Assembly: GCA_009731375.1 (NCBI GenBank)
Contig: BJOX01000013.1
Coordinates: 1,124,589-1,188,588, forward strand
Length of the DNA: 64,000 nt
Reading direction: 5' to 3'
Origin: Paulinella micropora
Lineage: Eukaryota > Cercozoa > Imbricatea > Euglyphida
Shown here: in pieces, positions 51,539 through 63,968 of the stretch
How the letters are laid out: each line of letters opens with the position of its first letter
Position numbering within the stretch: position 1 is the first letter of the stretch
Program-made: the position numbers and the translations under genes
The notes under the pieces: generated by a model
Told to the model about the DNA's origin: nothing
Seen by the model: only the letters and a program-made list of their open reading frames with translations
Databases searched by the model: none

Positions 51539-52461
51539 CTTAATACGCTCAACTGAATAACTAGGTTTCCACCTTTGATAAAGGTATAACTTGCTAGCTA
51601 TACTTTTCGTGCTCCGACACCGATTTTTGCGGATAATCTTCAAAAAAAAAAGACCCTTCCCAACAAATTCTTTGGCGGGAGGTGGGTTTGGTGGCGAGAC
51701 TAGCTTTGTTCCAAATAATGTCGTGTTGAACGGACGGGTCGTTTTTCTCAGAATGGGGAGCCTGTCGGTTGCATACAGACGATAAGGAAGGCAAGCAGGG
51801 AAACAGTCTCAAAAGCATCTTTGCTCCTGAGCCTTTCTAATGTGTTTGGGAATTCAGTTTCTCTACAGCTGTAGCTGTCCTTTGTTTCTACAAGTTAGCA
51901 GTCTGCCAGTAGTTGTAAACAGAAATGATGAGTGAGCTATTGTGAGCATGGCCATGAAACCTTGGAACAAAACAATACCTGTGGTTAAGCAGACACCGAA
52001 AAATGGAAATACCAAGAGCACAAACACAAATACAAACAGACGATGAAAAGCTATGAAACTCTCTCTCTCTCTCTCTCTCTCCTCGTCTTCTTCTTCTTCT
52101 CCTTCTTCTTCTTCTTCTTCTTCTTCTTCTTCTTCTTCTTCTTCTTCTTCTTCTTCTTCTTCTTCTTCTTCTTCTTCTTCTTCTTCTTCTTCTTCTTCTT
52201 CTTCTTCTTCTTCTTCTCCTCCTCCTCCTCCTCCTCCTCCTTCTCATTCTCCTTCTCCTTCTTCTTCTTCTTCTCCTCCTCCTCCTCCTCCTCCTCCTTC
52301 TTCTTCTTCTTCTTCTTATTCTTATTCTTCTTCTTCTTCGCTTTTATTTAGAGAACAATTTTACAATTGGACTCAGGGAACGTCGACGTGAAAAGTATAG
52401 CTAGTAAGTTATACCTTTATCTAAGGCGGAAACCTAGTTATTCAATCGAGCGTATTAAGGT
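51538..52461. mobile_element. Inverted-repeat element of about 0.92 kb with about 70-bp ends
   Basis: Left end 51538-51611, CCTTAATACGCTC...TGAATAACTAGGTTTCC...AAAGGTATAACTTGCTAGCTATACTTTTC. Right end 52389-52461 is its reverse complement with a few mismatches. TTAA lies at both outer junctions (TTAA-TACGCTC and GAGCGTA-TTAA), as in piggyBac-type target copies, but the end symmetry extends past TTAA, so this is suggestive only. A further partial end copy (AAGGTGGAAACCTAGTTATTCAAT) follows at 52457-52480. The interior has unique non-coding sequence and a long (CTT)n array; no transposase is seen, so it is non-autonomous. Confidence 0.65.
52081..52345. repeat. (CTT)n / (CCT)n array inside the inverted-repeat element
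   Basis: CTT repeat with CTC blocks; open frames across it are artefacts. Confidence 0.95.
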
Positions 52462-52514
52462 GGAAACCTAGTTATTCAATTCTCTCTCTCTCTCTCTCTC
52501 TGTGTCTGTCTCTG

Positions 52515-52550
<36 letters not shown>

Positions 52551-52565
52551 TCTCTCTCTCTCCAG

Positions 52566-52645
52566 CTTCATCAACATCTACATCTACTTCTACATCTACA
52601 TGTGTGTACTTCTTGTGGTCGTTCAGGTTCTTCCCCGTGGCATCT
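52566..52645 (+). CDS. Exon-like hydrophobic segment, unknown
   Basis: After ctccag: FINIYIYFYIYMCVLLVVVQ then VLPRG in one frame, which would be a membrane helix. Low-complexity ACATCTAC repeats weaken the case. Confidence 0.25.
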
Positions 52646-52731
52646 TATCATATCATATCATATATCATATCATATCATCTCATCTCATCTTATCTCATCT
52701 CATCTCATCTCATATCGTATCATATCATACC

Positions 52732-52779
<48 letters not shown>

Positions 52780-52796
52780 CTATCTCTATCTCTATC

Positions 52797-52834
<38 letters not shown>

Positions 52835-53016
52835 GTAGCAGCCTGTGGCTGCAGAAAGTATGGCCCTTAAGACAAGCCCGGGGTATACATACATGCGTAC
52901 ATACATACATACATGCATACATACATACATACATGCATGCATTTTCATATGTACATTCATACACACACACACGTACATACATACATACATACATGCATAC
53001 ATACCTGCGTGCATAG
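52646..53016. repeat. (ATCAT)n, (CTAT)n and (CATA)n arrays
   Basis: Microsatellites with a short exon-like island at 52835-52882 (TAG then CGTAGCAGCCTGTGGCTGCAGAAAGTATGGCCC). Confidence 0.8.
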
Positions 53017-53060
53017 CAAAGACGATCAATACGCCCTGCTTGCCTCCCCCAAGGCGGTCT
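53017..53060 (+). CDS. Exon of the second host gene (ankyrin/TRP-like), early part
   Basis: Between catag and gtatgt: KDDQYALLASPKAV in the likely phase. Short; assigned to the downstream gene by order and strand. Confidence 0.4.
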
Positions 53061-53088
53061 GTATGTATGTATGTATGTATGTATGTAG

Positions 53089-53119
<31 letters not shown>

Positions 53120-53379
53120 TGTATGCATGTATGTATGTATGTATGTTATGTATGTATGTATGTATGCATGTATGTATGTATGTATGTATGTATGGATGTA
53201 TGCATGTATGTATGTAATGTAATGTAATGTAATGTAATGTAATGTATGTAATGTATGTATGTATTTATATATGTATGTATGTATATATGTATGTATATGT
53301 ATATGTATATGTATATGTGTATGTGTATGTATGTATGTATGTATGTATGTATGTATGTATGTATGTATGTATATGTATG

Positions 53380-53411
<32 letters not shown>

Positions 53412-53748
53412 TGTATGTATGTATGTATGTATGCATGCATGTATGTATGTATGCATGTATCTGTACGTCTATATGGTATGTATGTATGTATGTATGTATG
53501 CATGTATGTATGTATGTATGTATGCATGTATGTATGTATGTATGTGTATGTATGCATGCATCTATGTATGTATGTATGTATGTATGTATGTATGTATGTA
53601 TGTATGCATGTATGTATGTATGTATGTATGCATGCATATGCATGCATGCATGATTGTATATGTACGTGTGTATTTGTGTTATGTATGTATGTATGTATGT
53701 ATGTATGTATGTATGCAGTGTAAGTATGTATGTAATGTATATATGTAG
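53061..53748. repeat. (GTAT)n intron array
   Basis: GTAT array with GTATGC variants across almost 700 bp. Confidence 0.95.
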
Positions 53749-53778
53749 GTACAAGAGGACGAGAACGGCACAGAGGAG
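53749..53778 (+). CDS. Micro-exon of the second host gene
   Basis: Ten codons between tgtag and gtatgt: VQEDENGTEE. Confidence 0.4.
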
Positions 53779-54042
53779 GTATGTATGTATGTATGTAATG
53801 TATGTATGTATGTATGTATGTATGTATGTATGTATGTATGTATGTATATATGTATGTATGTATGGATGGATGGACGTACATATGAATGTATGTACTTTGT
53901 CGTTGTTGTTGTTGGTTGTTGTTGTTGTTGTTGTTGTTGCTGTTATTATATTCTTTGTTGTTTCTTTTTTTTTTTTTTTTTTAAATTTTCTTATTTGCAT
54001 TTGCACTTTCCTTTGCCTTTGCATTTACATCCGCGTGGTCAG

Positions 54043-54141
54043 GACTCTATTATAAGTCAGGAGAATTTCGCCAAGAGCAACATGAACAGCTCTAGTTCGC
54101 CACCGGAGTCCGTGGCTCGGACTGCTACCCTCACCGCTGAG
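54043..54141 (+). CDS. Exon of the second host gene
   Basis: Between ggtcag and gtgagc: DSIISQENFAKSNMNSSSSP then PESVARTATLTAE. A partial, altered copy of its middle and donor (GAGCAGCTCGAGTTCGCCGTCCTAGTGCGTGAGGTGAGC) lies at 54799-54837. Confidence 0.5.
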
Positions 54142-54683
54142 GTGAGCGTGGTGGTGGTGGTGGTGGTGGTGATGATGATGATGACAAGAAGAAGAAGAAG
54201 AAGAAGAAGAAGAAGAAGAAGAAGAAGAAGAAGAAGAAGAAGAAGAAGAAGAAGAAGAAGAAGAAGAAGAAGAAGAAGAAGAAGAAGAAGAAGAAGAAGA
54301 AGAAGAAGAAGAAGAAGAAGAAGAAAAAGAAGAAGAAGAAGAAGAAGAAGGAGAAGAAGAAGAAGAAGGAGAAGGAGAAGAAGAAGAAGAAGAAGAAGAA
54401 GAAGAAGGAAGAAGGAAGAACAAACAACAACAACAACAACAACAGCGTCGACGACGACGACGACGACAGCAACAATAGCAAGAACAACAACAACAACAAC
54501 AACAACACAGCACAACAACAACAACAACAACACAGCACAACAACAACAACAACAACAACAACACAGCACAACAACAACAACAAGAACAACAACAACAACA
54601 ACAACAATAACACAGCACAACAACAACAACGACGACGACGACAACAACAACAACAACAACAACAAGAGCAGCACAACAAGAGC

Positions 54684-54726
<43 letters not shown>

Positions 54727-54727
54727 G

Positions 54728-54760
<33 letters not shown>

Positions 54761-54830
54761 AGCAGCACAACAAGAGCACAACAACAGCACAACAACAAGA
54801 GCAGCTCGAGTTCGCCGTCCTAGTGCGTGA
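54142..54830. repeat. (AAG)n, (CAA)n and (GAT)n trinucleotide arrays
   Basis: Trinucleotide intron arrays; poly-Arg, poly-Gln and poly-Asn frames are artefacts. Confidence 0.95.
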
Positions 54831-54837
54831 GGTGAGC

Positions 54838-54868
<31 letters not shown>

Positions 54869-54945
54869 CGAGTGTGATAATGACGACGATGATGATGATG
54901 ATGATAATGATGGTGGTGGTGGTGGTGTTGGTAATGATGGTGATG

Positions 54946-54984
<39 letters not shown>

Positions 54985-55169
54985 ATCTATCTATCTATCT
55001 ATCTAATCTATCTAATCTGTCTATCGACCTACCTACGTACCTACCTACCCTACCCTACCCTACCTAGCTACCTACCTACCTGCCTGCCTACCTGCCTGCC
55101 TATCTATCTATCTATCTATCTATCTATCCATCCATCCATCCATCTATCCATCCATCTATCTATCTATCC

Positions 55170-55243
<74 letters not shown>

Positions 55244-55301
55244 GCATCCATCCATCCATCCATCCATCCATCTATCTATCCATCTATCCATCTATCCATC
55301 C

Positions 55302-55332
<31 letters not shown>

Positions 55333-55393
55333 ATCAACCTTCCTACCTTCCTACCTTCCTACCTATCTACCTACCTACCCCTACCTATCTATC

Positions 55394-55464
<71 letters not shown>

Positions 55465-55545
55465 CCTACCTACCTACCTACCTATCTATCTATCTATCTA
55501 TATATCTATCTATCTACCTACCTACCTATCTACCTATCTACCTAC

Positions 55546-55600
<55 letters not shown>
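54838..55600. repeat. (GAT)n then (CTAT)n/(CTAC)n/(CCAT)n arrays
   Basis: Microsatellite intron up to the acceptor at 55608-55609. Confidence 0.95.
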
Positions 55601-55601
<1 letters not shown>

Positions 55602-55609
55602 GTTGTTAG

Positions 55610-55669
55610 GTGGTCCTGGCTCCGCACAGTCCTGTAGAGAACAAGAAGGAGAAGCGCAAGACTGTCAAG
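55610..55669 (+). CDS. Exon of the second host gene
   Basis: Twenty codons between gttag and gtaggt: [20 protein letters not shown]. Confidence 0.55.
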
Positions 55670-55729
55670 GTAGGTGTGTGTGTGTGTGTATGCTTGTTTG
55701 TGTGTGTGTGTGTGTGTGAGTGACAGAGA

Positions 55730-55771
<42 letters not shown>

Positions 55772-56166
55772 TGTGTGTGTTTGTATGTGTGTGTGTGTGT
55801 TTCTGCGTGTTCTGTCGCTGACTGACTTCTTGCGGTCGTTGCCAGCATGTCCGCATGATGTGTACTGCCTCTTGGTCCTCGTCTATTGCCAAAATATCCC
55901 TGTTCTGCCTTTTTCTTCTCGTCTATTGCCAAAATGTCCCTATGTTCTTCCTTTTGTTCTCCTCTATCGCCAAAATGTCCCCATGTTCTTCCTTTTCTTC
56001 TCGTCTGTTGCCAAAATATCCACATATTACCTTGTTGTTCTCTTTTGCCCAAATGACCTCATGTACTGCCTTTTTGTTATCGTCTATTGCCAAAATGACC
56101 TCATGTACTGCCTTTTTGTCCTCCTATTGCCAAAATGCCCCATGTACTGCCTTTTTCCCCCTTCAG
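55670..56166. repeat. Intron with (GT)n, (GA)n and a TTGCCAAAATGxCC repeat
   Basis: From about 55860 to 56160 a 35-50 bp unit recurs about eight times: TGTACTGCCTTTTTxTTCTCGTCTATTGCCAAAATGACCxCA. It leads into the acceptor before 56167. It is a higher-order intronic satellite, not coding. Confidence 0.75.
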
Positions 56167-56232
56167 GATGCGGTGGCGGCGCAGACAGAGATGTTCAACT
56201 CGGCCGGAACCATTTGGCACGCTGTCAAGACG
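56167..56232 (+). CDS. Exon of the second host gene, start of ankyrin region
   Basis: Twenty-two codons after cttcag: DAVAAQTEMFNSAGTIWHAV then KT. 'I-W-x-A-V-K' followed in the next exon by 'G-N-V-K-x-A-L-x-L-L' is the usual start of an ankyrin repeat. Confidence 0.6.
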
Positions 56233-56269
56233 GTCCCCTCCTTTGCTTTCTAACTTGCAGAAGTATTCC

Positions 56270-56700
56270 TGTTGAACAACAACAACGACAACAACAACAA
56301 CAACGACAACAACGACAACAACAGCAGCAGCAGCAGCAACAACAACAACAACAACTACGACAACAACAACGACAACAACAAGAACAACAACAACAAGAAC
56401 AAGAACAACAACAACAAGAACAACAACAAGAACAACAACAGCAACAACAACAACAACAACAAGAACAACAAGAACAACAACAACAACAACACCAACAACA
56501 ACAAGAACAACAAGAACAACACGAACAACAACAACAAACAACAACAGTAACAACAACAATAACAACAATAACAACAACAACAACAACAACAACAACCACA
56601 ACAACAACAACAACAACAACACAACAACAACAAACAACATCATCAGCATCCTCTTCCTCCTCCTCTTCCTCCTCTTCCTCTTTCTCAAAGGCTGCAGAGA
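56270..56700. repeat. (CAA)n trinucleotide array
   Basis: CAA array with GAA and GCA variants, then CTC-rich DNA. Confidence 0.95.
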
Positions 56701-57009
56701 AATCTTGACGTTTCCCTAACCCACCCATCATTAACAACTATGTATTCAACAACAATCATATCATTCATCAACAACAACACATTCAAAAATGAGAACAACA
56801 ATCACATATTCGTGAACAATCACATCATTTATCAAACACGAGATTATTGTGATTCCGCTGCTGTGTCACACATTATATTCAGAAATAAAATATAAAAAAA
56901 TAAAAAACCAACAACCATAACACAGTAATATATATTATATATATATATGTATGTATGTATGTATGTATATGTATATACATATAACCAATATATACATATA
57001 CATATACAC

Positions 57010-57044
<35 letters not shown>

Positions 57045-57123
57045 ACCATCAAGAAGCTTATAATCGTAAACCACCAGAACTTCATGTTGTTGTTGTTGTT
57101 GTTGTTGTTGTTGTCGTCGTCGT

Positions 57124-58928
57124 CGTTAGGGCAACGTCAAGATGGCCCTCGAGCTGTTGGAGGATGACCCCACGCAACTATATGATGTCATTGTTGATGA
57201 ACGATATGATTCTTGTTGAAATATATAGTTGCAGATATACTTGTTGATGATGGGTGGGTTAGGGAAACGTGAAGATTGCTTTGGAGCTTGTGGTGGATAT
57301 GATATGATTTGCATCAACAAAAATCAAATCATTCCTCAACAACAATCATATCATTCATCAACAACCAGCATATCAAAAACAGTCATTTCATTCAGCAACA
57401 ACAATCATATCATTCATCAACAACCATCATATCATTCATCAACAACCATCATATCATTCATCAACAACCATCATATCATTTATCAATAACAGTCATCAAC
57501 CATCATATCATTCATCAACAACCATCATATCATTCATCAACAACCATCATATCATTTATCAATAACAGTCATTCATCAACAACCATCATTTCATTCAGCA
57601 ACAACCATCATATCATCCATCAACAACCATCATATCATCCATCAACAACACGTCAAGATGGCTGGAGCTGTTGGGGAGGAGAAATGACATCATTGTTGTT
57701 GATGGATATGTTATGTTCGTTGTTGTTGGATGCGATGCTTGATGTTGATGGGATATGCGATGTTTGCTAGGACAACGTCAAGATGGGTCTAGAGCTCTTG
57801 GAGGATATATCTGATATCATTGTTGTTGATGGTTGTTAAGGCAACTTCAAGATTGGCGGATATATGATATCATCGTTGTTGTTAAGGCAACTTGAAGTTG
57901 GATCTGGAGCTGTTGGAGGATGACCCCACTCGTTCTGTTGTTGATGGGATATGCGATGGTTGCTAGGGCAACGTCAGGATGGCTCTGGAGAGCTCTTGGA
58001 GGATATGTGATATCATTGTTGTTGATGTTTGTTAGGGCAACGTGAAGATGGCTCTGGAGCTGTTGGCGGATATATGATATCATTGTTGTTATTAAGGCAG
58101 CGTGAAGATGGATCTGGAGCTTGGAGCTGTTGGAGGATGACCCCACTCTTCTGTTGTTGATGGGATATGCGATGTTTGTTAGGGCAACGTCAAGATGGCT
58201 CTGGAGAGCTGTTGGGGATATGTGATATCATTGTTGTTGTTAAGGCAACTTCAAGATGGCTCTGGAGCTATTGGCGGATACATGATATCATTGTTGTTGT
58301 TAAGGCAACGTGAAGATGGATCTGGAGTTGTTGGAGGATGACCCCACTCTTCTGTTGTTGATGGGATATGCGATGGTTGCTAGGGCAACGTCAAGATGGC
58401 TGTGGAGAGCTGTTGGAGGATATGTGATATCATTGTTGTTAATGTTTGTTAGGGCAACGTGAAGATGGCTCTGGAGAGCTGTTGGAGGATATATGACATC
58501 ATATGCGATGTTTGTTAGGACAACGTCAAGATAGCTCTGGAGCTGTAGGGAGGATATATGATATCATTGTTGTTGTTAAGGCAACGTGAAGATGGATCTG
58601 GAGCTGTTGGAGGATGACCCCACTCTTCTGTTGTTGATGGGATATGCGATGGTTGCTAGGGCAACGTCGAGATGGCTCTGGAGAGCTGTTGGAGGATATG
58701 TGATATCATTGCAGTTGATCTTTGTTAGGGCAACGTCAAGATGGCTCTGGAGAGCTGTTGGAGGATATGTGATATCATTGCTGTTGATGGTTGTTAGGGC
58801 AACGTCAAGATGGCTCTGGAGAGCTGTTGGAGGATATATGACATGATATGCGATGTTTGTTAGGACAAGGTCAAGATGGCTCTAGAGCTGTTGGGAGGAT
58901 ATATGACATGATATGCGATGGCTGGTAG
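57124..58928 (+). repeat. Array of a dozen or more diverged copies of one ankyrin exon and its intron
   Basis: The unit holds TTAGGGCAACGTxAAGATGGxTCTGGAG...CTGTTGGAGGATATxTGATATCATTGTTGTTGATGGTTGT. Copies near 57128, 57770, 57960, 58034, 58180, 58305, 58383, 58450, 58518, 58578, 58660, 58728 and 58798 vary. Some keep GTTGGAGGATGACCCC (the full coding end), others lose it. (CATCAA)n-type DNA occupies 57330-57650. The last intact copy is the exon at 58929. Confidence 0.8.
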
Positions 58929-58987
58929 GGCAACGTGAAGATGGCCCTGGAGCTGTTGGAGGATGACCCCAAGCTGCTGGAACAGCG
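58929..58987 (+). CDS. Ankyrin-repeat exon of the second host gene
   Basis: Between gtag and gtgcca: GNVKMALELLEDDPKLLEQR. 'G-N-V-K-x-A-L-x-L-L' is an ankyrin helix pair. It is the most complete copy of the upstream array, and the array's first unit (57129) keeps nearly the same coding content. Confidence 0.65.
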
Positions 58988-58999
58988 GTGCCACCAGCA

Positions 59000-59031
<32 letters not shown>

Positions 59032-59140
59032 TTTCTTTCTTTCTTCTTTCTTTCTTTCTTTCTTTCCTTCCTTCTTTCCTTCCTTCCTTTCCTTTCCTTT
59101 CCTTTCCTTCCCTTCCTTTCCTTCCCTTCCCTTCCCTTCT

Positions 59141-59179
<39 letters not shown>

Positions 59180-59200
59180 GCTACTAGAGCAGCGGTGCGT
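58988..59200. repeat. (CTTT)n / (CCTT)n array
   Basis: Pyrimidine tetranucleotide array followed by AGCAGCGGTGC, a scrap of the 58929 exon end (59187-59197). Confidence 0.9.
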
Positions 59201-60171
59201 ACATTCGTCAATCATATCTTCGTTGCTTCTTATTCAATAAAAATATTACACATATGATATAATGTAATGCAATAAATAACACAAACATAAACATATGATG
59301 TAATATATATATATATATATGTATATACAATTCTATATATATGTATATTTAAAGTATATACATATATAGAAATGTACAAATATATAGAAATATACATATA
59401 TAAACATATATATACATATATACATATATATATACATCAGGGGTCCTGTGGGCGAAAATCCGATCCATCTTTGCTTCTTATTCTTATTCAATCAGAATAT
59501 TCTATACAAAAATATAGATTACATAATACAACAAATAGTAAAATAACATATGAGTATGTATGTATGTAGAGTTTCATTAGAGCATGAAACAAGAGCCTTT
59601 TGTTTGATTGCACATACATACATACATACATACATATTTATTTTCATCAGGGGCCCTGTTGGGGAAAACCCGATCCATCTTTGCTTCTTATTCAATCAGA
59701 AGGTCTGTATGTACGTTATGTATGTATGTATGTATGTATGTATGTATGCATGCATGCATGCATGCATGTATGTATGTATGTATGTATGTATGTTACGTAT
59801 GTATGTTACGTATGTATGTTACGTATGTATGTTACGTATGTATGTTACGTATGTATGTTACGTATGTATGGTATTTATGTATGTATGTATGTATGTATGT
59901 ATGTATGTATGTATGTATGTATCTATGTATGTATGTATGTATGTATGTATCTATGTATCTATGTACGTATGTATGTATGTATGTATGTATGTATGTATGT
60001 ATGTATGTATGTATGTACGTACGTATGTATGTATATGTATTTATATGTATGTATGTTACGTACGTATGTATGTATTTATGTATGTATGTATGTATGTATG
60101 TATGTATGTATGTATTGTGTATGTAATAATACTACTATGTATGTAATGTATGTATGTATGTATGTATGTAG
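59201..60171. repeat. Intron with tandem CATCAGGGGxCCTGTxGG unit and (GTAT)n
   Basis: ATACATCAGGGGTCCTGTGGGCGAAAATCCGATCCATCTTTGCTTCTTATTC occurs at about 59433-59490 and again at 59645-59697. The motif CGTTGCTTCTTATTCAATA at 59220 is a third trace. The rest is TA-rich and (GTAT)n. Confidence 0.75.
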
Positions 60172-60216
60172 GAACAGAAGGAGTTGGCTGAAACTATACT
60201 CAACAAATACCCACAG
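60172..60216 (+). CDS. Exon of the second host gene, ankyrin region
   Basis: Fifteen codons between tgtag and gtccat: [15 protein letters not shown]. Fits the linker between the helix pair of one ankyrin repeat and the long loop before the next. Confidence 0.55.
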
Positions 60217-60244
60217 GTCCATAGATAGATAGATAGATAGATAT

Positions 60245-60301
<57 letters not shown>

Positions 60302-60357
60302 AAGGTAGGTAGATAGATAGGTAGGTAGGTAGGTAGGTAGAGATAGATAGATAGATT

Positions 60358-60442
<85 letters not shown>

Positions 60443-60568
60443 GTAGGTAGGTAGGTAGGTAGGTAGGTAGGTAGGTAGGTAGATAGACAATCACATTTGG
60501 CTATTTGTTGATAATAGTTTCAGCCAGCTCTATCTTTCTACCTATCTTTCTACCTATCTGTCTATCTA

Positions 60569-60611
<43 letters not shown>

Positions 60612-60614
60612 TTG

Positions 60615-60646
<32 letters not shown>

Positions 60647-60858
60647 CCTACCTACCTACCTATCTATCTACCTATCTATCTATCTATCTATCTATCCATC
60701 TATCTATCTATCTGTCTATCTGTCTATCTGTCTATCTATCTATCGTTCCATCTATCCATCCGTCCTCTATCCGTATCCATCTATCTGAAACTATCTTTCA
60801 CATATGACCACAAGTCTTTTTATCTATTCTCTGTCTGTCGTCTATTTAGATAGATGTT

Positions 60859-60905
<47 letters not shown>

Positions 60906-60915
60906 CTTTTTTTTT

Positions 60916-60958
<43 letters not shown>

Positions 60959-60986
60959 NNNNNNNNNNTATCTATCTATCTATCTA

Positions 60987-61022
<36 letters not shown>

Positions 61023-61095
61023 TCTCTTCTCTCTCTCTCTATATATATATATATGTATATATATACCTACCTACCTACCTACCTACCTACCTATG

Positions 61096-61152
<57 letters not shown>

Positions 61153-61198
61153 GTCTGTCTGTCTGTCTGTCTTTCTATCTATCTATCTATCTATCTAA
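60217..61198. repeat. (GATA)n, (CTAT)n, (CT)n and poly-T arrays with gap
   Basis: Microsatellites throughout; 10-N gap at 60959-60968. Confidence 0.95.
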
Positions 61199-61943
61199 AA
61201 TCAGAAGCTCCTTTTTTCTGACATTAGTCGATATTTCATCAGTTGATCTTATCACTTACTCTACGGAATGAACCAAGGCCACTTGAGGTGTCACTGACCC
61301 TCTCTTGGGCTTGATTTTTTGAAATGGGTGCCATCTGTCGACAGACAGAGAATTAGGGGATGGTGTGGGTGTGCTGGGCCCGTGGTGGGGTGCCTTATGT
61401 GTGCCTAGCCATACGCCTATAAGTCACATGCCGAAATAGCGACGGGAAGCACAATCCTGTTCCCTCAGGGTGCCCTTTCTCGCTTGTTGAGCCCGGAATA
61501 AAACCCACAGTGCTCTGTCGGTTTATACTAGACTGTCGAACAGTCTCGAAACTCCATCTGCTTACTGGGTCCTCTAGCCGCCGGGCAGCGCCTGTGCGCG
61601 GTCCATGGGCCTGACCAGGGCCTCTACTACTAACGCACAGCCGGTGCGTGACGTTTCTCGCAGCTTGTCGCGCAGGTAGTCCTTTTGCGGCAGCCCCAAC
61701 TCGCGCTCGGACCAGTACGCGCACGCCACGCCTCTGTAATGGAGGTGGGAGCTCGTTCTGCAAGGGGCGCTTATGGAACGAGCCCTGGCCCCGCCTGGTA
61801 CTAGGGAGATTTGGTATCGCCTGTATCAGTCCCTTCCGTGCAAACATCACGGCTTAGCTGGGCATCGGGTTAATACTTTACTCACAGACTTCCTTGGTTG
61901 ACGAAATCAGAAGCTCCTTTTTTCTGACATTAGTCGATATCTC

Positions 61944-61945
<2 letters not shown>
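61199..61945. mobile_element. Element with 42-bp direct terminal repeats (TRIM-like), about 0.75 kb
   Basis: AAATCAGAAGCTCCTTTTTTCTGACATTAGTCGATAT-[TC]-TCATC is present at 61199-61240 and 61904-61945 in the same orientation. Each copy contains a TCAGAA/TTCTGA hairpin. The GC-rich interior (61241-61903) has AGACTGT-cga-ACAGTCT and a minus-strand frame of 151 codons without recognisable domains. (CTAT)n arrays abut both outer ends, as if the element entered a microsatellite. A short terminal-repeat retroelement or a duplicated insertion border are both possible. Confidence 0.5.
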
Positions 61946-62008
<63 letters not shown>

Positions 62009-62065
62009 CCTACCTACCTACCTATCTACCTACCTACGTACCTACCTACCTGTCTACCTGTCTAC

Positions 62066-62121
<56 letters not shown>

Positions 62122-62250
62122 ATCTTTTGTGTGTGTGTGTGTGTTGTGTTTTCCCTAGTACTTACACTCAATCTACGAGAATCCCATCTATCTGTCTATA
62201 TCTATCTATATTTGTGTGTGTGTGTGTGCGTGTGTGGTTTTTTTTTGCCT
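61946..62250. repeat. (CTAT)n array plus a truncated ankyrin exon copy
   Basis: CTAT/CTAC array, then CTAGTACTTACACTCAATCTACGAGAATCCCATC (62155-62190), a truncated copy of the next exon's start. Confidence 0.85.
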
Positions 62251-62252
62251 AG

Positions 62253-62324
62253 TACTTACACTCCATCTACGAGAATCCCATCTACCATGGGGAAACGTAC
62301 CTACACATCGCCATCGTTAACAAA
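62253..62324 (+). CDS. Ankyrin-repeat exon of the second host gene, TRPV-like
   Basis: Twenty-four codons between cctag and gtaact: [20 protein letters not shown] then IVNK. 'Y-x-G-E-T-x-L-H-I-A-I-V-N' is a well-known ankyrin signature of TRPV-type channels, so the gene is best read as an ankyrin/TRP-like channel. No transmembrane exon is inside the window, so a non-channel ankyrin protein remains possible. Confidence 0.7.
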
Positions 62325-63080
<756 letters not shown>

Positions 63081-63448
63081 CACATACACATCTACACACG
63101 CACATGCATATGCATGCGTACAAAAGGGCATGGGAAACTCCAACTGCTGAGCGTTGGAGAGCAAGACAAAGAAGGGGGGAAGGGGGGGCTAAGGGACATT
63201 AATTGAAGGTAGACAAGTAAGAAGTTACGTTGTCGTTCAGGGAGGAACGAAGTTCATAAATAATATGGAAGGGATGAAGACGGAAAGAGCATGAAACGTA
63301 AGAAGTAGAAAGTTCCTTGGATGTGTTGAGAAGTATCTTCGTGTATTTTTGGATTTTTGGAAGACTAAAGATGGTCTTGTTGATGCGTTGCGTGTGATTT
63401 GTTGGGACCTTCGCGTGGTGCGTTACTTAGTGTTGACAGGAGGAGGAA

Positions 63449-63494
<46 letters not shown>

Positions 63495-63540
63495 GAGAGA
63501 GAGAGTGAGTATGTATTGTGTTGGCTGTGCGGTGTGGCAG
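63081..63540. other. Unique intron sequence with an exon copy and (GA)n
   Basis: GACCTTCGCGTGGTGCGTTACTTAGTGTTGACAG at 63408-63441 is a diverged copy of the next exon (reads DLRVVRYLVLT). A (GA)n tract follows it. The remainder is unique with no gene. Confidence 0.65.
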
Positions 63541-63594
63541 GACCTGCGCATGGTGCGTTACTTACTGGACAGACAGGAACAGGAGAACAAGAAG
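63541..63594 (+). CDS. Ankyrin-repeat exon of the second host gene
   Basis: Eighteen codons between ggcag and gtacct: DLRMVRYLLDRQEQENKK. 'D-L-x-M-V-R-Y-L-L' is the second helix of an ankyrin repeat following IVNK of the previous exon. The gene continues beyond the window. Confidence 0.7.
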
Positions 63595-63701
63595 GTACCT
63601 CACAGTGTTGTGCATATGGATGTGTGAATGTGGATAGGAATATGGACATAAAGAGAGGTAGATGGATAGATAGGTAGATGGATGGATAGATAGATAGATA
63701 A

Positions 63702-63773
<72 letters not shown>

Positions 63774-63937
63774 GGGAAAGTTTTTTTGATTATGCCTGGC
63801 CGTGGGATATTTTTCTCTCCTGGCATATGTATGTAATGTATGTATGTATGTTTGTATGTATAGTGGGAGGAAACAGATTTTTTGAACATGCCGTGCGATG
63901 GAATATTTTTCATACATATACATTCACACACACACAC

Positions 63938-63968
<31 letters not shown>

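Noticed and set aside
53242-54024. Tyr/Met/Cys/Val and Tyr/Ile/His/Thr frames over (GTAT)n/(CATA)n
   Set aside because: Tetranucleotide arrays give four-residue peptide repeats in every frame; they are intronic.
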